From contig JAAVDD010000034.1 in the NCBI GenBank assembly GCA_014801985.1, positions 55,844-119,843 of the forward strand: a DNA stretch of 64,000 nucleotides. The letters run 5' to 3'. Of this stretch, positions 52,101 through 59,639 are shown one piece after another. This DNA is from Bacteroides sp. GTDB taxonomy: Bacteria > Bacteroidota > Bacteroidia > Bacteroidales > Muribaculaceae. How positions within the stretch are numbered: the stretch's first letter is position 1; the number at the start of each line of letters is the position of its first letter. Position numbers and translations under genes: made by a program. The notes beneath the pieces were generated by a model. The model did no database searches and was not told the DNA's origin. It saw only the letters and a program-made list of their open reading frames with translations.

Positions 52101-52455
52101 AGCTTCCATCTACAATCTTTGCAATAGGGTCGATATCTCCACCCTGGCTTTTGATGGATTTTGCTCCATATACGGCTCCATCCACCACTTTAAGGTCGGC
52201 AGTTTGTTTAGCATCTGCCCATTCTGAATCAGAAGAACGGAAAATCACATTCTCTTGATCTGTATCAAGAACATAAAGAGTATGTCCATCAATTTCTACA
52301 CTGGATAGCTCAGGGCAGGAGGCCGCTGCAGGAGACCAATTATACCCGTAGACTGTGTCCCATCCTGTTCCGGTATTGTCGAAGTAGACCGTGGCGGCAT
52401 CCATATAGGAGGCTGCAAGGAGGCCTGCTGCGACAAGCATTAGATGTTTTTTCAT
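49120..52455 (-). CDS. T9SS-exported multi-repeat SusE/SusF-like starch-binding protein
   Basis: 1111 aa. Signal peptide 1-20 (LMLVAAGLLAASYMDA), no lipobox. A first CBM26-like module (TVYFDNTGTGWDTVYGYNWS) is followed by four ~110-residue tandem SusE-like repeats at ~125-580, each starting like MYLVGAMTSWGKSADYRMQT and containing a FKFFGG-type strand and NMTL...GNVTFTL. Four further modules follow (ALHGQFNSETWTSIPMN; TLYATGDGEFTNGTWNPAEP; IYLRGEMNSYGVDEAWAMEE; IYLIGNIASQEWDPRNGVKL) before a T9SS type A sorting domain (YFNLQGVRVKNPESGLYIKV...KVLVK). Classical SusE/F are lipoproteins; this one uses T9SS. Starch or maltodextrin binding is inferred. Divergent from the 52970 paralogue. Confidence 0.82.
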   Translation of the reverse strand: MKKHLMLVAAGLLAASYMDAATVYFDNTGTGWDTVYGYNWSPAAASCPELSSVEIDGHTLYVLDTDQENVIFRSSDSEWADAKQTADLKVVDGAVYGAKSIKSQGGDIDPIAKIVDGSYVENVVVPSEFDEMYLVGAMTSWGKSADYRMQTEDGVTYTLNVPAMTNEEFKFFGGAWGTRELTGAGTGIGDGTYELKKGSGNMSLDIPEGDTKDVTFTLTKTSDDWSTASLKIEGVGEVAPDEFTAVYLLSDRNGFQESAKLKMATTDGITYTLNLPDAGSDVAFKFLVKTTPEKYFSNGQQNIHNGEFTLDGDVTANMTLHTGGNVTFTLTNIDNFSSIKVNIEGQDHDADPFPPIYLVGDMNSWEAEEAYRLQTTDGETYTLTVNIKGDDNFKFLGDDAHNYYFSCGRQNMPDGTYELNTLGSTGDMSLDNGGNVTFTFVLGELHQTATLTIAGQGEDVPDEYPEMYLTSQRYNWGARDALKMQTEDGITYTLTVPDMSTQPFKFFGGDWGIRELTGAGNALENGEYTLRPGSDNMTLGIGGNVTFTLVQSDDFASAKLTIEGQEGEVKKVISYALHGQFNSETWTSIPMNAVDGEEGVYSASFTPAYSGGQFGVQMDVNGNQEEWYNEDVIFSASNPSATLTKEAETEAGINCKFDFPANVKYTATFNANTLELSFSGFTVNPDDPDEPATLYATGDGEFTNGTWNPAEPDVFTYADGKYTLTVNNLTQIKISTTKGDPENDLNAWDLFNEGVLGCEYGDTPGVAVNLVAGYDANIKAPWKGDYTITVSGDLSTITLSTETPKPVGPVTIYLRGEMNSYGVDEAWAMEEVTEGQVWKFVCAEGQNILEGEKFKLADADWNEYNVGGNGNPIALDKLTEVYNGGNPADITLSSDWNGVCWFNLDEAGRSLIAFSNDKDFVPDWSSYVETPDEPEYPSEIYLIGNIASQEWDPRNGVKLEYDESMTMYIAEAVDISGPDGSNGYFSFCTQLATTSGDNAWNELGIRYAADGQLIKDDEVDEDEPVRYYGMLQTEDPDAAFEVEPGTYAVMVNLQAKYVILAWMGPSTGISDLAADAEEAIYFNLQGVRVKNPESGLYIKVVNGKSEKVLVK

Positions 52456-52670
52456 TAGAGTAAGAATTTATAAAGTATTGTTATGGTAAAAAATACAATT
52501 TAAGGTTTCAATGGATTAAACTGTTAAGCCCCGTAACCAAACGTTCAGTTCGGAGGAGTTACTTTCTACTGATGTCGAGAGTTTTTCAGGCGGTTAGCGG
52601 AAAGAGTTAATCATGAAACGGTTAAGTTGAGTTAATGTCCGGGTCTGTTTTTGGGTTGCCCTTTTCGCTG

Positions 52671-52701
52671 CAAATTTAGAAATAATAATTGAGAAATACA
52701 A
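52671..52701 (-). promoter_or_regulatory. Promoter of the 1111-aa SusE-like gene
   Basis: On the minus strand: TTG (52701-52699), 20 bp, TAAATTTG (52678-52671). Predicted start near 52664 gives a long leader of ~210 nt before the ATG at 52455. Confidence 0.65.
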
Positions 52702-52810
52702 GAAATTAAATCTGTGTAGTAGTATTTTATTTTTCAGGTTATCATCTTAATGTCGCTTTATCTATGGAGATGTATAAAGGTGGAATTATTGGAATAATTT
52801 TGAAATAAAT

Positions 52811-52841
52811 TTTGCGGAATGAATAAAAATTGATAAATTTG
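52811..52841 (+). promoter_or_regulatory. Promoter of the 505-aa SusE-like gene
   Basis: TTTG (52811-52814), 19 bp, TAAATTTG (52834-52841): exact consensus. Leader of ~120 nt. The 514-bp intergenic region 52456-52969 contains these two divergent promoters and no gene. Confidence 0.75.
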
Positions 52842-52969
52842 CACACCAAACCCATGAAGGCTTAACCTTATTATCTGAACAAAGTATTTGTATGCTAATC
52901 TTTCAGAGTGCAGTTGAGTGAAATTGAGTGTATATGATATACTTTTAACTAATTATAAATTCTAAGCTA

Positions 52970-54487
52970 ATGAAAAAATTCTACTGTGCGTTGGCAGCAG
53001 CGGCGATGGCCCTGACTGCAAATGCAACCGATTATTATCTGATCGGCGGTTTCAACGGTTGGGCTGAAAAAGATGCCAGCTGTAAATTTGAGGCAGGATC
53101 AAATGCCGATGAGTATGTGCTGACTTATGCCGGCACCCTGACAAGCGGATTCAAGATCAATGACGGGACATGGACCAATGATGCCGTCAATTTCGGGTCA
53201 AACGGAAAGAATATCGAAGTCGGAGAGGTTTACACGATGAATGTCGGCGGTTCAACCGGCAATATCAGCATGGCCGGCAATATCGAGAATCCTACATTGG
53301 TGCTTAACGTAAGCGATCCCACCGCTCCCACACTCCTTATCAAAGGAGAAGAGGTTGAGGCCACTTATATCTATGGACTATGGGGTAACTTCGATGGTTC
53401 TGCAAATTGGAGTGCCATTGACATGACAGAAAAGGATGGCAAATGGGTTAGTGCGGCTACGGAAGTGGCTGATTGCTCATTCGGTATCAGACAGTTGGAT
53501 GCCGCATCCGATTCACAGGTTAATTGGCTTTCTTCTGCAGGTGAGGCTGATGTGACTGTTGGAACTGCTATGCCTGTTAAAGTGGAAGGCGAAAACTTCA
53601 ATCTTGCAGCAGGTACCTACGTCTTTACTTTTGATGTCGATGCAATGACTCTTCTTGTGAGCGAAGAGGGCGATGTTCCCACTCCTCCGGTGGTCGAGGC
53701 TAAGGATCTCTACCTTGTAGGCGGCTTCAATGGTTGGGATCTTAATTCCAGCATTAAATTCGAGAAAGAGAATAACGTATACACCCTTGTCCTTGAAGAT
53801 GGCCTGACAGGTGAATGGAAAATTATCGATGGCAGTTGGGCGTACAATTTCGGTGCCGGTAATGCAGATGCCCTTGAGAACGGTGTAGAGGCTGACGCAT
53901 GGTTCGGTTCCAGTCTAAACTTCAACTCTTCATTCTCCGGTAAGACTACTATTGTCTTCACTCTTGTTGAAGGATCAGATGTAAAAGAATCCTCGATTCC
54001 TTCAAAAATTGTTGTTACTGCCGAAGGCGTTGCTGAGCCTGCTCCTATTGAAGACTGGTACGTAAGTGTTGTTGGTGGTTTCAATACTTGGACTGCCGAT
54101 GGTGTTCATCCCAATACAGAGGGCTTGGTTGAATTCACAGACCTCCAGATTGGCAACTCAGAATTTAAAGTTAAAGTTTGGGACGGTCTTGCTGATAACT
54201 GGTACAGCACAGGTGAGGCTGTAGCTCTCAATACTCCGACTACTATTGCCGGTAACAACGACATTAATATGACTATCGAAGGTGCAGAAGAGGGTCAGTA
54301 TTTTGATGTTACTTTTAACGTTCTTACCAACACTCTTACAGTTAACACTGCAGCCGGCGTTTCTGCAATAGCGGTAGAGAACGGTGAAGCTGTTTATTTC
54401 AATCTTCAGGGTATGCAGGTTGAGAATCCCGTTAACGGTATCTTCGTTAAGGTTTGCAACGGCAAGGCTGTGAAGGTGGTTAAGTAA
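52970..54487 (+). CDS. T9SS-exported SusE-like starch-binding protein
   Basis: 505 aa. Signal peptide 1-19 (LAAAAMALTANA). Modules: DYYLIGGFNGWAEKDASCKF, a central TYIYGLWGNFDGSANWSAID, a second LYLVGGFNGWDLNSSIKFEK, then WYVSVVGGFNTWTADGVHPN. The repeated GGFNGW motif is that of CBM48/SusE-like starch-binding folds. The C-terminus (AVYFNLQGMQVENPVNGIFV...KVVK) is a T9SS type A sorting domain almost matching that of the 1111-aa neighbour, so both are paralogues with shared export. Polysaccharide bound is inferred, not shown. Confidence 0.82.
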   Translation: MKKFYCALAAAAMALTANATDYYLIGGFNGWAEKDASCKFEAGSNADEYVLTYAGTLTSGFKINDGTWTNDAVNFGSNGKNIEVGEVYTMNVGGSTGNISMAGNIENPTLVLNVSDPTAPTLLIKGEEVEATYIYGLWGNFDGSANWSAIDMTEKDGKWVSAATEVADCSFGIRQLDAASDSQVNWLSSAGEADVTVGTAMPVKVEGENFNLAAGTYVFTFDVDAMTLLVSEEGDVPTPPVVEAKDLYLVGGFNGWDLNSSIKFEKENNVYTLVLEDGLTGEWKIIDGSWAYNFGAGNADALENGVEADAWFGSSLNFNSSFSGKTTIVFTLVEGSDVKESSIPSKIVVTAEGVAEPAPIEDWYVSVVGGFNTWTADGVHPNTEGLVEFTDLQIGNSEFKVKVWDGLADNWYSTGEAVALNTPTTIAGNNDINMTIEGAEEGQYFDVTFNVLTNTLTVNTAAGVSAIAVENGEAVYFNLQGMQVENPVNGIFVKVCNGKAVKVVK

Positions 54488-54692
54488 AAATCATACTTCC
54501 GATGATATAATAGAGGGCCGCTCCCAAGCAGGAGCGGCCCTCTTTGCGTATTTCATACACAAACTCGGCAGGACTTTCGGGTGCCCAAGCCAGACCCGTT
54601 CCGGATCCGACGAGGTAGAGCGGCGAGCCATTCTGAGCATTAGCTGCTAATGTCAAGAAAGCCACCGCTGCGAAAGCATTGAATTTTTTCAT
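54480..54692 (-). pseudogene. Truncated SusE-like gene (signal peptide and first strand only)
   Basis: 70 codons. MKKFNAFAAVAFLTLAANAQ is a full signal peptide like that of the 52970 protein, followed by NGSPLYLVGSGTGLAWAPES and PAEFVYEI, the opening of a SusE-like module (compare TLYATGDGEFTNGTWNPAEP in the 1111-aa protein). After ~48 residues the frame runs into the antisense of the neighbour's terminator (54512-54547) and ends inside its stop region. A real gene would continue for hundreds of residues, so this is a 5' relic of a third family member, or a small expressed peptide at best. Confidence 0.65.
54512..54547 (+). terminator. Terminator of the 505-aa SusE-like gene
   Basis: AGAGGGCCGCTCC (54512-54524) pairs perfectly with GGAGCGGCCCTCT (54531-54543), followed by TTG. 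Confidence 0.85.
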
Positions 54693-55099
54693 TTGATTAT
54701 AATTTAGAAAGTTAAAGGTGGAAGACGAAATATTTTAAGGTTACGCCTCATGCTAATTGGATTATAGATGCAAAATATGAATTTAATTTGTAAATGGCAA
54801 ATTATCACTTAAATAAAATTATGATGCTTGCAGAAATTGATTTGCATTTTCAGGATACCACATGTGTAATAATATCGTTTAAGTAGCTACTTAATTTCGA
54901 TGGGCTACCAATGTATATGGGATGTAGCAAAGGATTTTAAATTAAGAGGGGAGGGGGACTGACAGACGTGAGTTAATATTAAAGGAAACGAATGATGTAA
55001 AAAAATAGAATATAAGTAGAATATTATAAAAAATATAGAAAATAATATGTTAAGAATAAGCAGGTTACTGAAAGTATGTTATATAACATATCTAAAAAT
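54693..55099. other. Gene-free A/T-rich spacer
   Basis: About 400 bp of A/T-rich sequence downstream of no plus-strand gene and upstream of the candidate ncRNA promoter. I see no supported coding frame, hairpin terminator or repeat in it. It includes the unassigned upstream region of the truncated SusE-like gene. Confidence 0.5.
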
Positions 55100-55130
55100 T
55101 TTGCAAACGAGAAAAAGGATTGTAATTTTG
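55100..55130 (+). promoter_or_regulatory. Consensus promoter with no downstream protein gene
   Basis: TTTG (55100-55103), 19 bp, TAATTTTG (55123-55130): exact Bacteroidetes consensus, predicted start near 55136. The only plus-strand ORF here (55076-55261) begins upstream of the promoter and is therefore not its product. Confidence 0.7.
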
Positions 55131-55135
55131 CAACA

Positions 55136-55374
55136 CCGAAAGGAATTAAACCTGACGCAAAAATCGCGGAAAGACTTAGCAGTCTGCAGGAGGATTCCAA
55201 CCATGATTTTGCGTTAACAAGATATAAAGATAAGACCAAGAAAATCTTTGAACAATATTAAGACATGCAAGCAACAGGGTAATTGATTATTATTTTGACC
55301 TTAATCGAAAGAAGAAAAGACCACGACGTGAGTCGGAATCTTTTGCAAGCCTCGGTCCTTTGGACCGGGGCTTG
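55136..55374 (+). ncRNA. Candidate structured non-coding RNA (about 240 nt)
   Basis: Bounded by a consensus promoter and a strong terminal hairpin. A 10-bp stem with one bulged A pairs ACGCAAAAATC (55155-55165) with GATTTTGCGT (55205-55214) and encloses a smaller hairpin AGACT-TAGC-AGTCT (55172-55185). Further down, CGAC-GTGA-GTCG is a GNRA-capped hairpin at 55324-55335. The 3' hairpin CAAGCCTCGGTCC/GGACCGGGGCTTG (55346-55374) has 12 of 13 pairs but only a weak T-run. No convincing ORF starts after the promoter. I did not find SRP, RNase P or tmRNA signature sequences; 6S-like or a novel RNA remain open. Confidence 0.5.
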
Positions 55375-55411
55375 TTGACTGTATTAGACAGGAGAATATG
55401 GGGATATAAAA

Positions 55412-55446
55412 AAGACAGGAGTACTATTGTCTTGTACTCCTGTCTT
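55412..55446 (-). terminator. Terminator of the rhomboid-EEP-dcp operon
   Basis: AAGACAGGAGTAC (55412-55424) pairs perfectly with GTACTCCTGTCTT (55434-55446); on the minus strand it is followed by TTTTATATC. Confidence 0.88.
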
Positions 55447-55492
55447 ATTCTTTAATACTTCAGTCTGTTCTTTGTTTCACCTGTCTTACTCT

Positions 55493-57598
55493 TTATTCGA
55501 AGCCACGCAGACGGAGGAGAGCGTTGCTGTCGGGCTCATGTCCGCGGAAACGCTTGAAGAGCACGAGAGCATCCTCTGTGTCGCCCGACTCAAGGATATT
55601 CTTTTTGAATGAATCGGCAGTCTTCTTGTCGAAGATACCTTTCTCCTTAAAGAGTTCCCATGCATCAGCCTCAAGAACCTGGCTCCAGAGATATGTGTAA
55701 TAACCCGAAGCGTAGCCGTCGTCGCCGAAGATATGCTTGAAGTAGGGAGAACGATAACGGAAGGTGATCTCCTCAGGCATACCGATCTCATCAGCTACCT
55801 TCTTCTCAAATGCCATTACATCCTCTACCTCAGCCTCGGCACCATACTTGAGGTCGAGCAGGGCGGCGCCGGCAAGCTCAGTGGTGGTGAAACCCTGATT
55901 GAATGTTCCGGCAGCATTCAGTTTGGTGATGAGGGAATCGGGGATAGCCTCGCCTGTCTTGTAATGCTTGGCATAACGCTTCAGGGCCTCAGGCTCGAAA
56001 GCCCAATGCTCATTCATCTGCGAACACATCTCCACATAATCGCGGTCTACATTCGTGCCGGCAATCGACTTGTATGGTGCGCGTGAAAGAATCGACTGAA
56101 GGGCATGTCCGAACTCATGGTAGGTGGTCTCCACCTCGTCGATGGTCAGTAGGGCGGGCATATCGCCGGCAGGACGGGAGAAGTTGCCCACATTGTATAC
56201 TATCGGACGGCGAGTCTCCCCATTCTCGAATATTCCGCAGCTCTGAAGCTGCTCCATCCATGCACCCTGACGCTTGGAATCGCGGGGGAAATAGTCGCAC
56301 ATCCATACTGCCACGTGTTCACCGGTCTTGGAATCCACCACATCGTAGACCTGAACCTCATCCATATATTTCGGTGCATCGTTCATCGGAACCATCTTGA
56401 TGCCGTAGAGACGTTCAGTCGTATCGAAAAGACCCTGCATCACATTCTCAAGAGAGAAATATTCGCGCACCTGATTTTCATCAAGGTCGAATTTCTGTTT
56501 CTTCACCTTGTCGGCATAATAGTAATAATCCCAAGGAGCAATCTTGAAACCTCCTCCCTCAGCATCCACGATGGCCTGCATATCGGCCACCTCCTCATGT
56601 GAGCGTTTCACGGCGGGTTCGAACACGGAGAGAAGAAGATCTGTGGCAGCTTCCGGAGTCTTTGCCATCACTCGCGAAGTCATCATCTTTGCGAAATTGT
56701 CGAAGCCCATGATCTTTGCCTTCTCATTGCGAAGCTTCACAATCTGGGAGATTACCGGAAGATTGGAATTCTCGCCTGTGGATGCAAGGGAGGTATATCC
56801 TTTGTAGATAGCCTCACGCAGACCTCGGTTGTCGGCGTATTGAAGCACCGGCAGACGGCTCGGGGCATGGAGGGTGAACACCCAGAGACCGTCGAGACCA
56901 CGTTTCTTTGCTTCATCGGCAGCCTGAGCCACAGAAGATTCCGGCAGACCCGCGAGATCGGCCTTGTCGTAGACCACTACGGTAAACTGATTTGTGGCGG
57001 CAAGCAGATTCTTGTTGAACTGGATGAAAAGTTTCGACAGCTCATCGTTCACTTTCACCAGCTCCGCCTTCTTTTCGGGAGAAAGAGCCGCACCCTGCTC
57101 GGCAAACATACGGTAATACTTCTCCACTACTCGTTTCTGAACCGGAGTGAGTTTAAGTTTGTCGCGTGAATCGTAGACAGCCTTTATACGCTGGAAGAGT
57201 GCATCATCGAGATTCACCTTATTGTTGGCCTCGTTGAGAAGAGGGATGGCCTCTTCAGCCATAGCGGCAAATTCGGGAGTGGAGAGGGCACTCTCATAAT
57301 GATAGAATACGCTTGCCACACGCTCCAGAATCGGAGAAAGATTTTCGAGCGGGAGGATAGTGTTGTCAAAATCGGGGAGAGCGCGATTGCGGGTGATTGC
57401 GGAGAGATTTCGGTCCTGCTCCTCGATTCCGGCTTTGATGGCTGGAATGAAATCCGACACCTTGATTTTTTCGTATGGAGGGATTCCATACTTCGTGGTG
57501 TAGGGCTGCAGGAAGGGGTTTGTAGAGTCCTGTGCCATAATCTGTAATGGTGTGGCGGCGAGGATAGCCCCGATCGCCACGGTAGCAAATCTGTTCAT
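55493..57598 (-). CDS. dcp: Peptidyl-dipeptidase Dcp (M3 family)
   Basis: 701 aa zinc metallopeptidase removing C-terminal dipeptides. Signal peptide 1-23 (VAIGAILAATPLQIMAQ), so periplasmic, as is usual for Bacteroidetes Dcp. Zinc motif TTYHEFGHALQSIL with His494, Glu495, His498; third ligand Glu in VEMCSQMNEHWAFEP. The family's YNVGNFSRP and AGTNVDRDYVEM segments are present, as is the final FRYRSPYFKHIFGDDGYASG with YYTYLWSQVLEADAW. Last gene of a four-gene operon: it starts 7 bp after the EEP-family stop. Confidence 0.95.
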   Translation of the reverse strand: MNRFATVAIGAILAATPLQIMAQDSTNPFLQPYTTKYGIPPYEKIKVSDFIPAIKAGIEEQDRNLSAITRNRALPDFDNTILPLENLSPILERVASVFYHYESALSTPEFAAMAEEAIPLLNEANNKVNLDDALFQRIKAVYDSRDKLKLTPVQKRVVEKYYRMFAEQGAALSPEKKAELVKVNDELSKLFIQFNKNLLAATNQFTVVVYDKADLAGLPESSVAQAADEAKKRGLDGLWVFTLHAPSRLPVLQYADNRGLREAIYKGYTSLASTGENSNLPVISQIVKLRNEKAKIMGFDNFAKMMTSRVMAKTPEAATDLLLSVFEPAVKRSHEEVADMQAIVDAEGGGFKIAPWDYYYYADKVKKQKFDLDENQVREYFSLENVMQGLFDTTERLYGIKMVPMNDAPKYMDEVQVYDVVDSKTGEHVAVWMCDYFPRDSKRQGAWMEQLQSCGIFENGETRRPIVYNVGNFSRPAGDMPALLTIDEVETTYHEFGHALQSILSRAPYKSIAGTNVDRDYVEMCSQMNEHWAFEPEALKRYAKHYKTGEAIPDSLITKLNAAGTFNQGFTTTELAGAALLDLKYGAEAEVEDVMAFEKKVADEIGMPEEITFRYRSPYFKHIFGDDGYASGYYTYLWSQVLEADAWELFKEKGIFDKKTADSFKKNILESGDTEDALVLFKRFRGHEPDSNALLRLRGFE

Positions 57599-57605
57599 AC
57601 TGTTA

Positions 57606-58715
57606 TTAATTGTTTTTGGTAAACTCGAATTCTGCGATAAGGGGATAATGATCGCTTGATCGGATGCGTCCCTTCTTCACGTTTAGAGCCTCGATCGGAC
57701 CTCGGAAGAAAATCTGGTCGAGATGGAACCAGAAGGCGTGACGGTTGTATGTGACGAGAGGGCCGAAGGAGGTCTCCACGTATGCATCGCGCAGGTCATC
57801 ACCGCGAAGAAGACGATAGCACCATGATTCGGGCACGTCGTTGAAGTCGCCGCATATTATGAGGGGGCCGTGAACATTATCTATCGCCCTGCGGATAGCG
57901 GCAGCCCGATCAGCGCGGAACACCGTCTTGTTATGGAATTTATTCATGATTGAGCCTTTAAGCTCACCCATTGCTTCCTTCCCGTTCCCCTTGGCAATAT
58001 CCTTCACAATGTCGCGCTCCTTATCCGACAGCGACATGGAAATGAGATGCATATTGATAAGGGTTAGCTCACGTCCCTTTATCGTCACCTTATATGCCGA
58101 CATCCAGCGGTTATCGCCGGATCCGAAGAATGCCTCATGGTTAAGCATACGGATAGGATATTTGGAAAGCACCTTCTGGTCGCTGAAAAGCGGCCCGGCG
58201 GTGTAGGGATAGACCTTGTATAGCGTATCCTTGAAGGAGGCGAGATTATGAATCTCTCCGGGGTCGTGAAGAGTGTTGACCTCCTGGAGGCAGACGATAT
58301 CCGCTCCCGAATTAATCACATATTCAAAAGATCGGTTGCCGGGGGCATCGTTCCCTTTCTCCTGGTCGTCGCCATGCAGGATATTATATGTCATCACCTT
58401 GAAGGTGACGGAACCGGGGGTAGCCTTCTTGGATGAATGGAAGGGGATGGCGGTGGTGATCGGCGACCATGCAAGGAATAGGGTGAAAACGCCTATGCCT
58501 GCCGTTATCCAACGGCCACATAAGACCCAGAGCAGGATCACTATCATAGTGGCGATAACAAAATAAGGCATCGCCGTAACGAAGAACACAGGGAAGGTTA
58601 TGTATGCCGGGTTTATATGTCCGCCGAAGGCAGCCAGAAGCGTAAGGGCATAGAGCACGAACGACGCTATCCGGAGAATTGTACGGACAAGAGGTTTTAC
58701 TACTGGAAGAAACAT
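57606..58715 (-). CDS. Membrane-anchored endonuclease/exonuclease/phosphatase family protein
   Basis: 369 aa. Three N-terminal membrane spans (~residues 10-105: IASFVLYALTLLAAFGGHIN; VFFVTAMPYFVIATMIVILL; GIGVFTLFLAWSPITTA) are followed by a periplasmic EEP domain: FKVMTYNILHGDD, DIVCLQEVNTLH, LINMHLIS, IICGDFNDVPESWCYRLL, and the catalytic end RSSDHYPLIAEFEF. Metal-dependent phosphodiesterase fold; substrate could be a nucleic acid, sphingolipid or phosphoinositide and is not decidable here. Between the second rhomboid and dcp in the operon. Confidence 0.88.
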   Translation of the reverse strand: MFLPVVKPLVRTILRIASFVLYALTLLAAFGGHINPAYITFPVFFVTAMPYFVIATMIVILLWVLCGRWITAGIGVFTLFLAWSPITTAIPFHSSKKATPGSVTFKVMTYNILHGDDQEKGNDAPGNRSFEYVINSGADIVCLQEVNTLHDPGEIHNLASFKDTLYKVYPYTAGPLFSDQKVLSKYPIRMLNHEAFFGSGDNRWMSAYKVTIKGRELTLINMHLISMSLSDKERDIVKDIAKGNGKEAMGELKGSIMNKFHNKTVFRADRAAAIRRAIDNVHGPLIICGDFNDVPESWCYRLLRGDDLRDAYVETSFGPLVTYNRHAFWFHLDQIFFRGPIEALNVKKGRIRSSDHYPLIAEFEFTKNN

Positions 58716-58774
58716 ATCTTTTATTTAGGGTTATATTATTCTTTCTTATGAAATTATGTTATTATCCGGTTCTT

Positions 58775-59581
58775 TCAGAGTCGGGAAGATATGGCATTTA
58801 GCTCTCGTTTTTCCGAAGAGGAGAGGGATGCATATCCGGAGACTCTCACCTTGTCAAGCAGTTGGTCGAGGCGTTCTTCATCCGATAGAGTGCTGCCCGA
58901 TGTATTGCGGGAGGAATCCGTGGCTGCATTCGACTTCATTCTGCGCCATTTCTCTGCAATCCAGCCTGCTGTGGTGGAGCCGGATGTTCCTTTGAGTATG
59001 GCCGGAGCGAAAAGTCCGAAAATCACTCCACCGAAATGCGCAGAAAAACCGCCGGCGTTTCCTCCTCCGATTCCGAGGAACGTGAGGAGAATGCATAGGA
59101 GTGCGATATATTTCAAGCGTACTCCGGTGATGAGGAAGAGTCTGAGTTCAAGATTTGGAGCCATTACTGAAGCGGCGGTCATCACTGCCAGTACAGCCGC
59201 CGAGGATCCTATTAGGTAGCTTCCGGGAAGGGGAGATCCCATAGCGCAGACCGTCACATAGAAAATCGCTCCCGTCAGTCCCCCTCCGAGATAGGTCCAA
59301 AGAAGGGAACGGGAGGAGGAGATGTAAAGGAATATGCGTCCGAACCATAGAAGCCATAGCATATTGAAGAGCAGATGAAGTAAGGAGGCCTGCGTGAACA
59401 TATAGCTCACTGCTGTCCATGGCCGACTGAGGAACAGATCCCAATCCGAAGGAATGACCAGCGAGGGGAGAAGGGGTATGTCGGATAGGGATAGAACCCC
59501 CACCGTGATTGCCACAGCCAGATTGACGGCGATAAGCGTGAAGAGGAGAGGGGAGCGCGAGATATATTCTTTGAATGTCAT
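58775..59581 (-). CDS. Rhomboid family intramembrane serine protease (second copy)
   Basis: 268 aa from the ATG at 59581 (MTFKEYISRSPLLFTLIAVN); the longer frame to 59638 runs to the previous stop. Six membrane segments; LLHLLFNMLWLLWFGRIF is the conserved HxxxN-like loop; catalytic Ser in YLIGSSAAVLAVMTAA (GxS motif); catalytic His in SAHFGGVIFG. A cytoplasmic C-terminal ~80-residue tail ends with a DERLDQLLDKVRVSGYASLS segment found in rhomboid-domain proteins of Bacteroidetes. Substrates unknown. Adjacent paralogue upstream at 59640-60398. Confidence 0.9.
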   Translation of the reverse strand: MTFKEYISRSPLLFTLIAVNLAVAITVGVLSLSDIPLLPSLVIPSDWDLFLSRPWTAVSYMFTQASLLHLLFNMLWLLWFGRIFLYISSSRSLLWTYLGGGLTGAIFYVTVCAMGSPLPGSYLIGSSAAVLAVMTAASVMAPNLELRLFLITGVRLKYIALLCILLTFLGIGGGNAGGFSAHFGGVIFGLFAPAILKGTSGSTTAGWIAEKWRRMKSNAATDSSRNTSGSTLSDEERLDQLLDKVRVSGYASLSSSEKRELNAISSRL

Positions 59582-59639
59582 TGAATGAAAGTCATTGAAT
59601 CCGGATAAATATCGGAGCCGAGGCTCCGGCAATGGCACA

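Noticed and set aside
55076-55261. 61-codon plus-strand frame as a small protein gene
   Set aside because: It begins upstream of a consensus promoter located inside it, resembles nothing known, and the same DNA forms long-range stems; treated as ncRNA instead.
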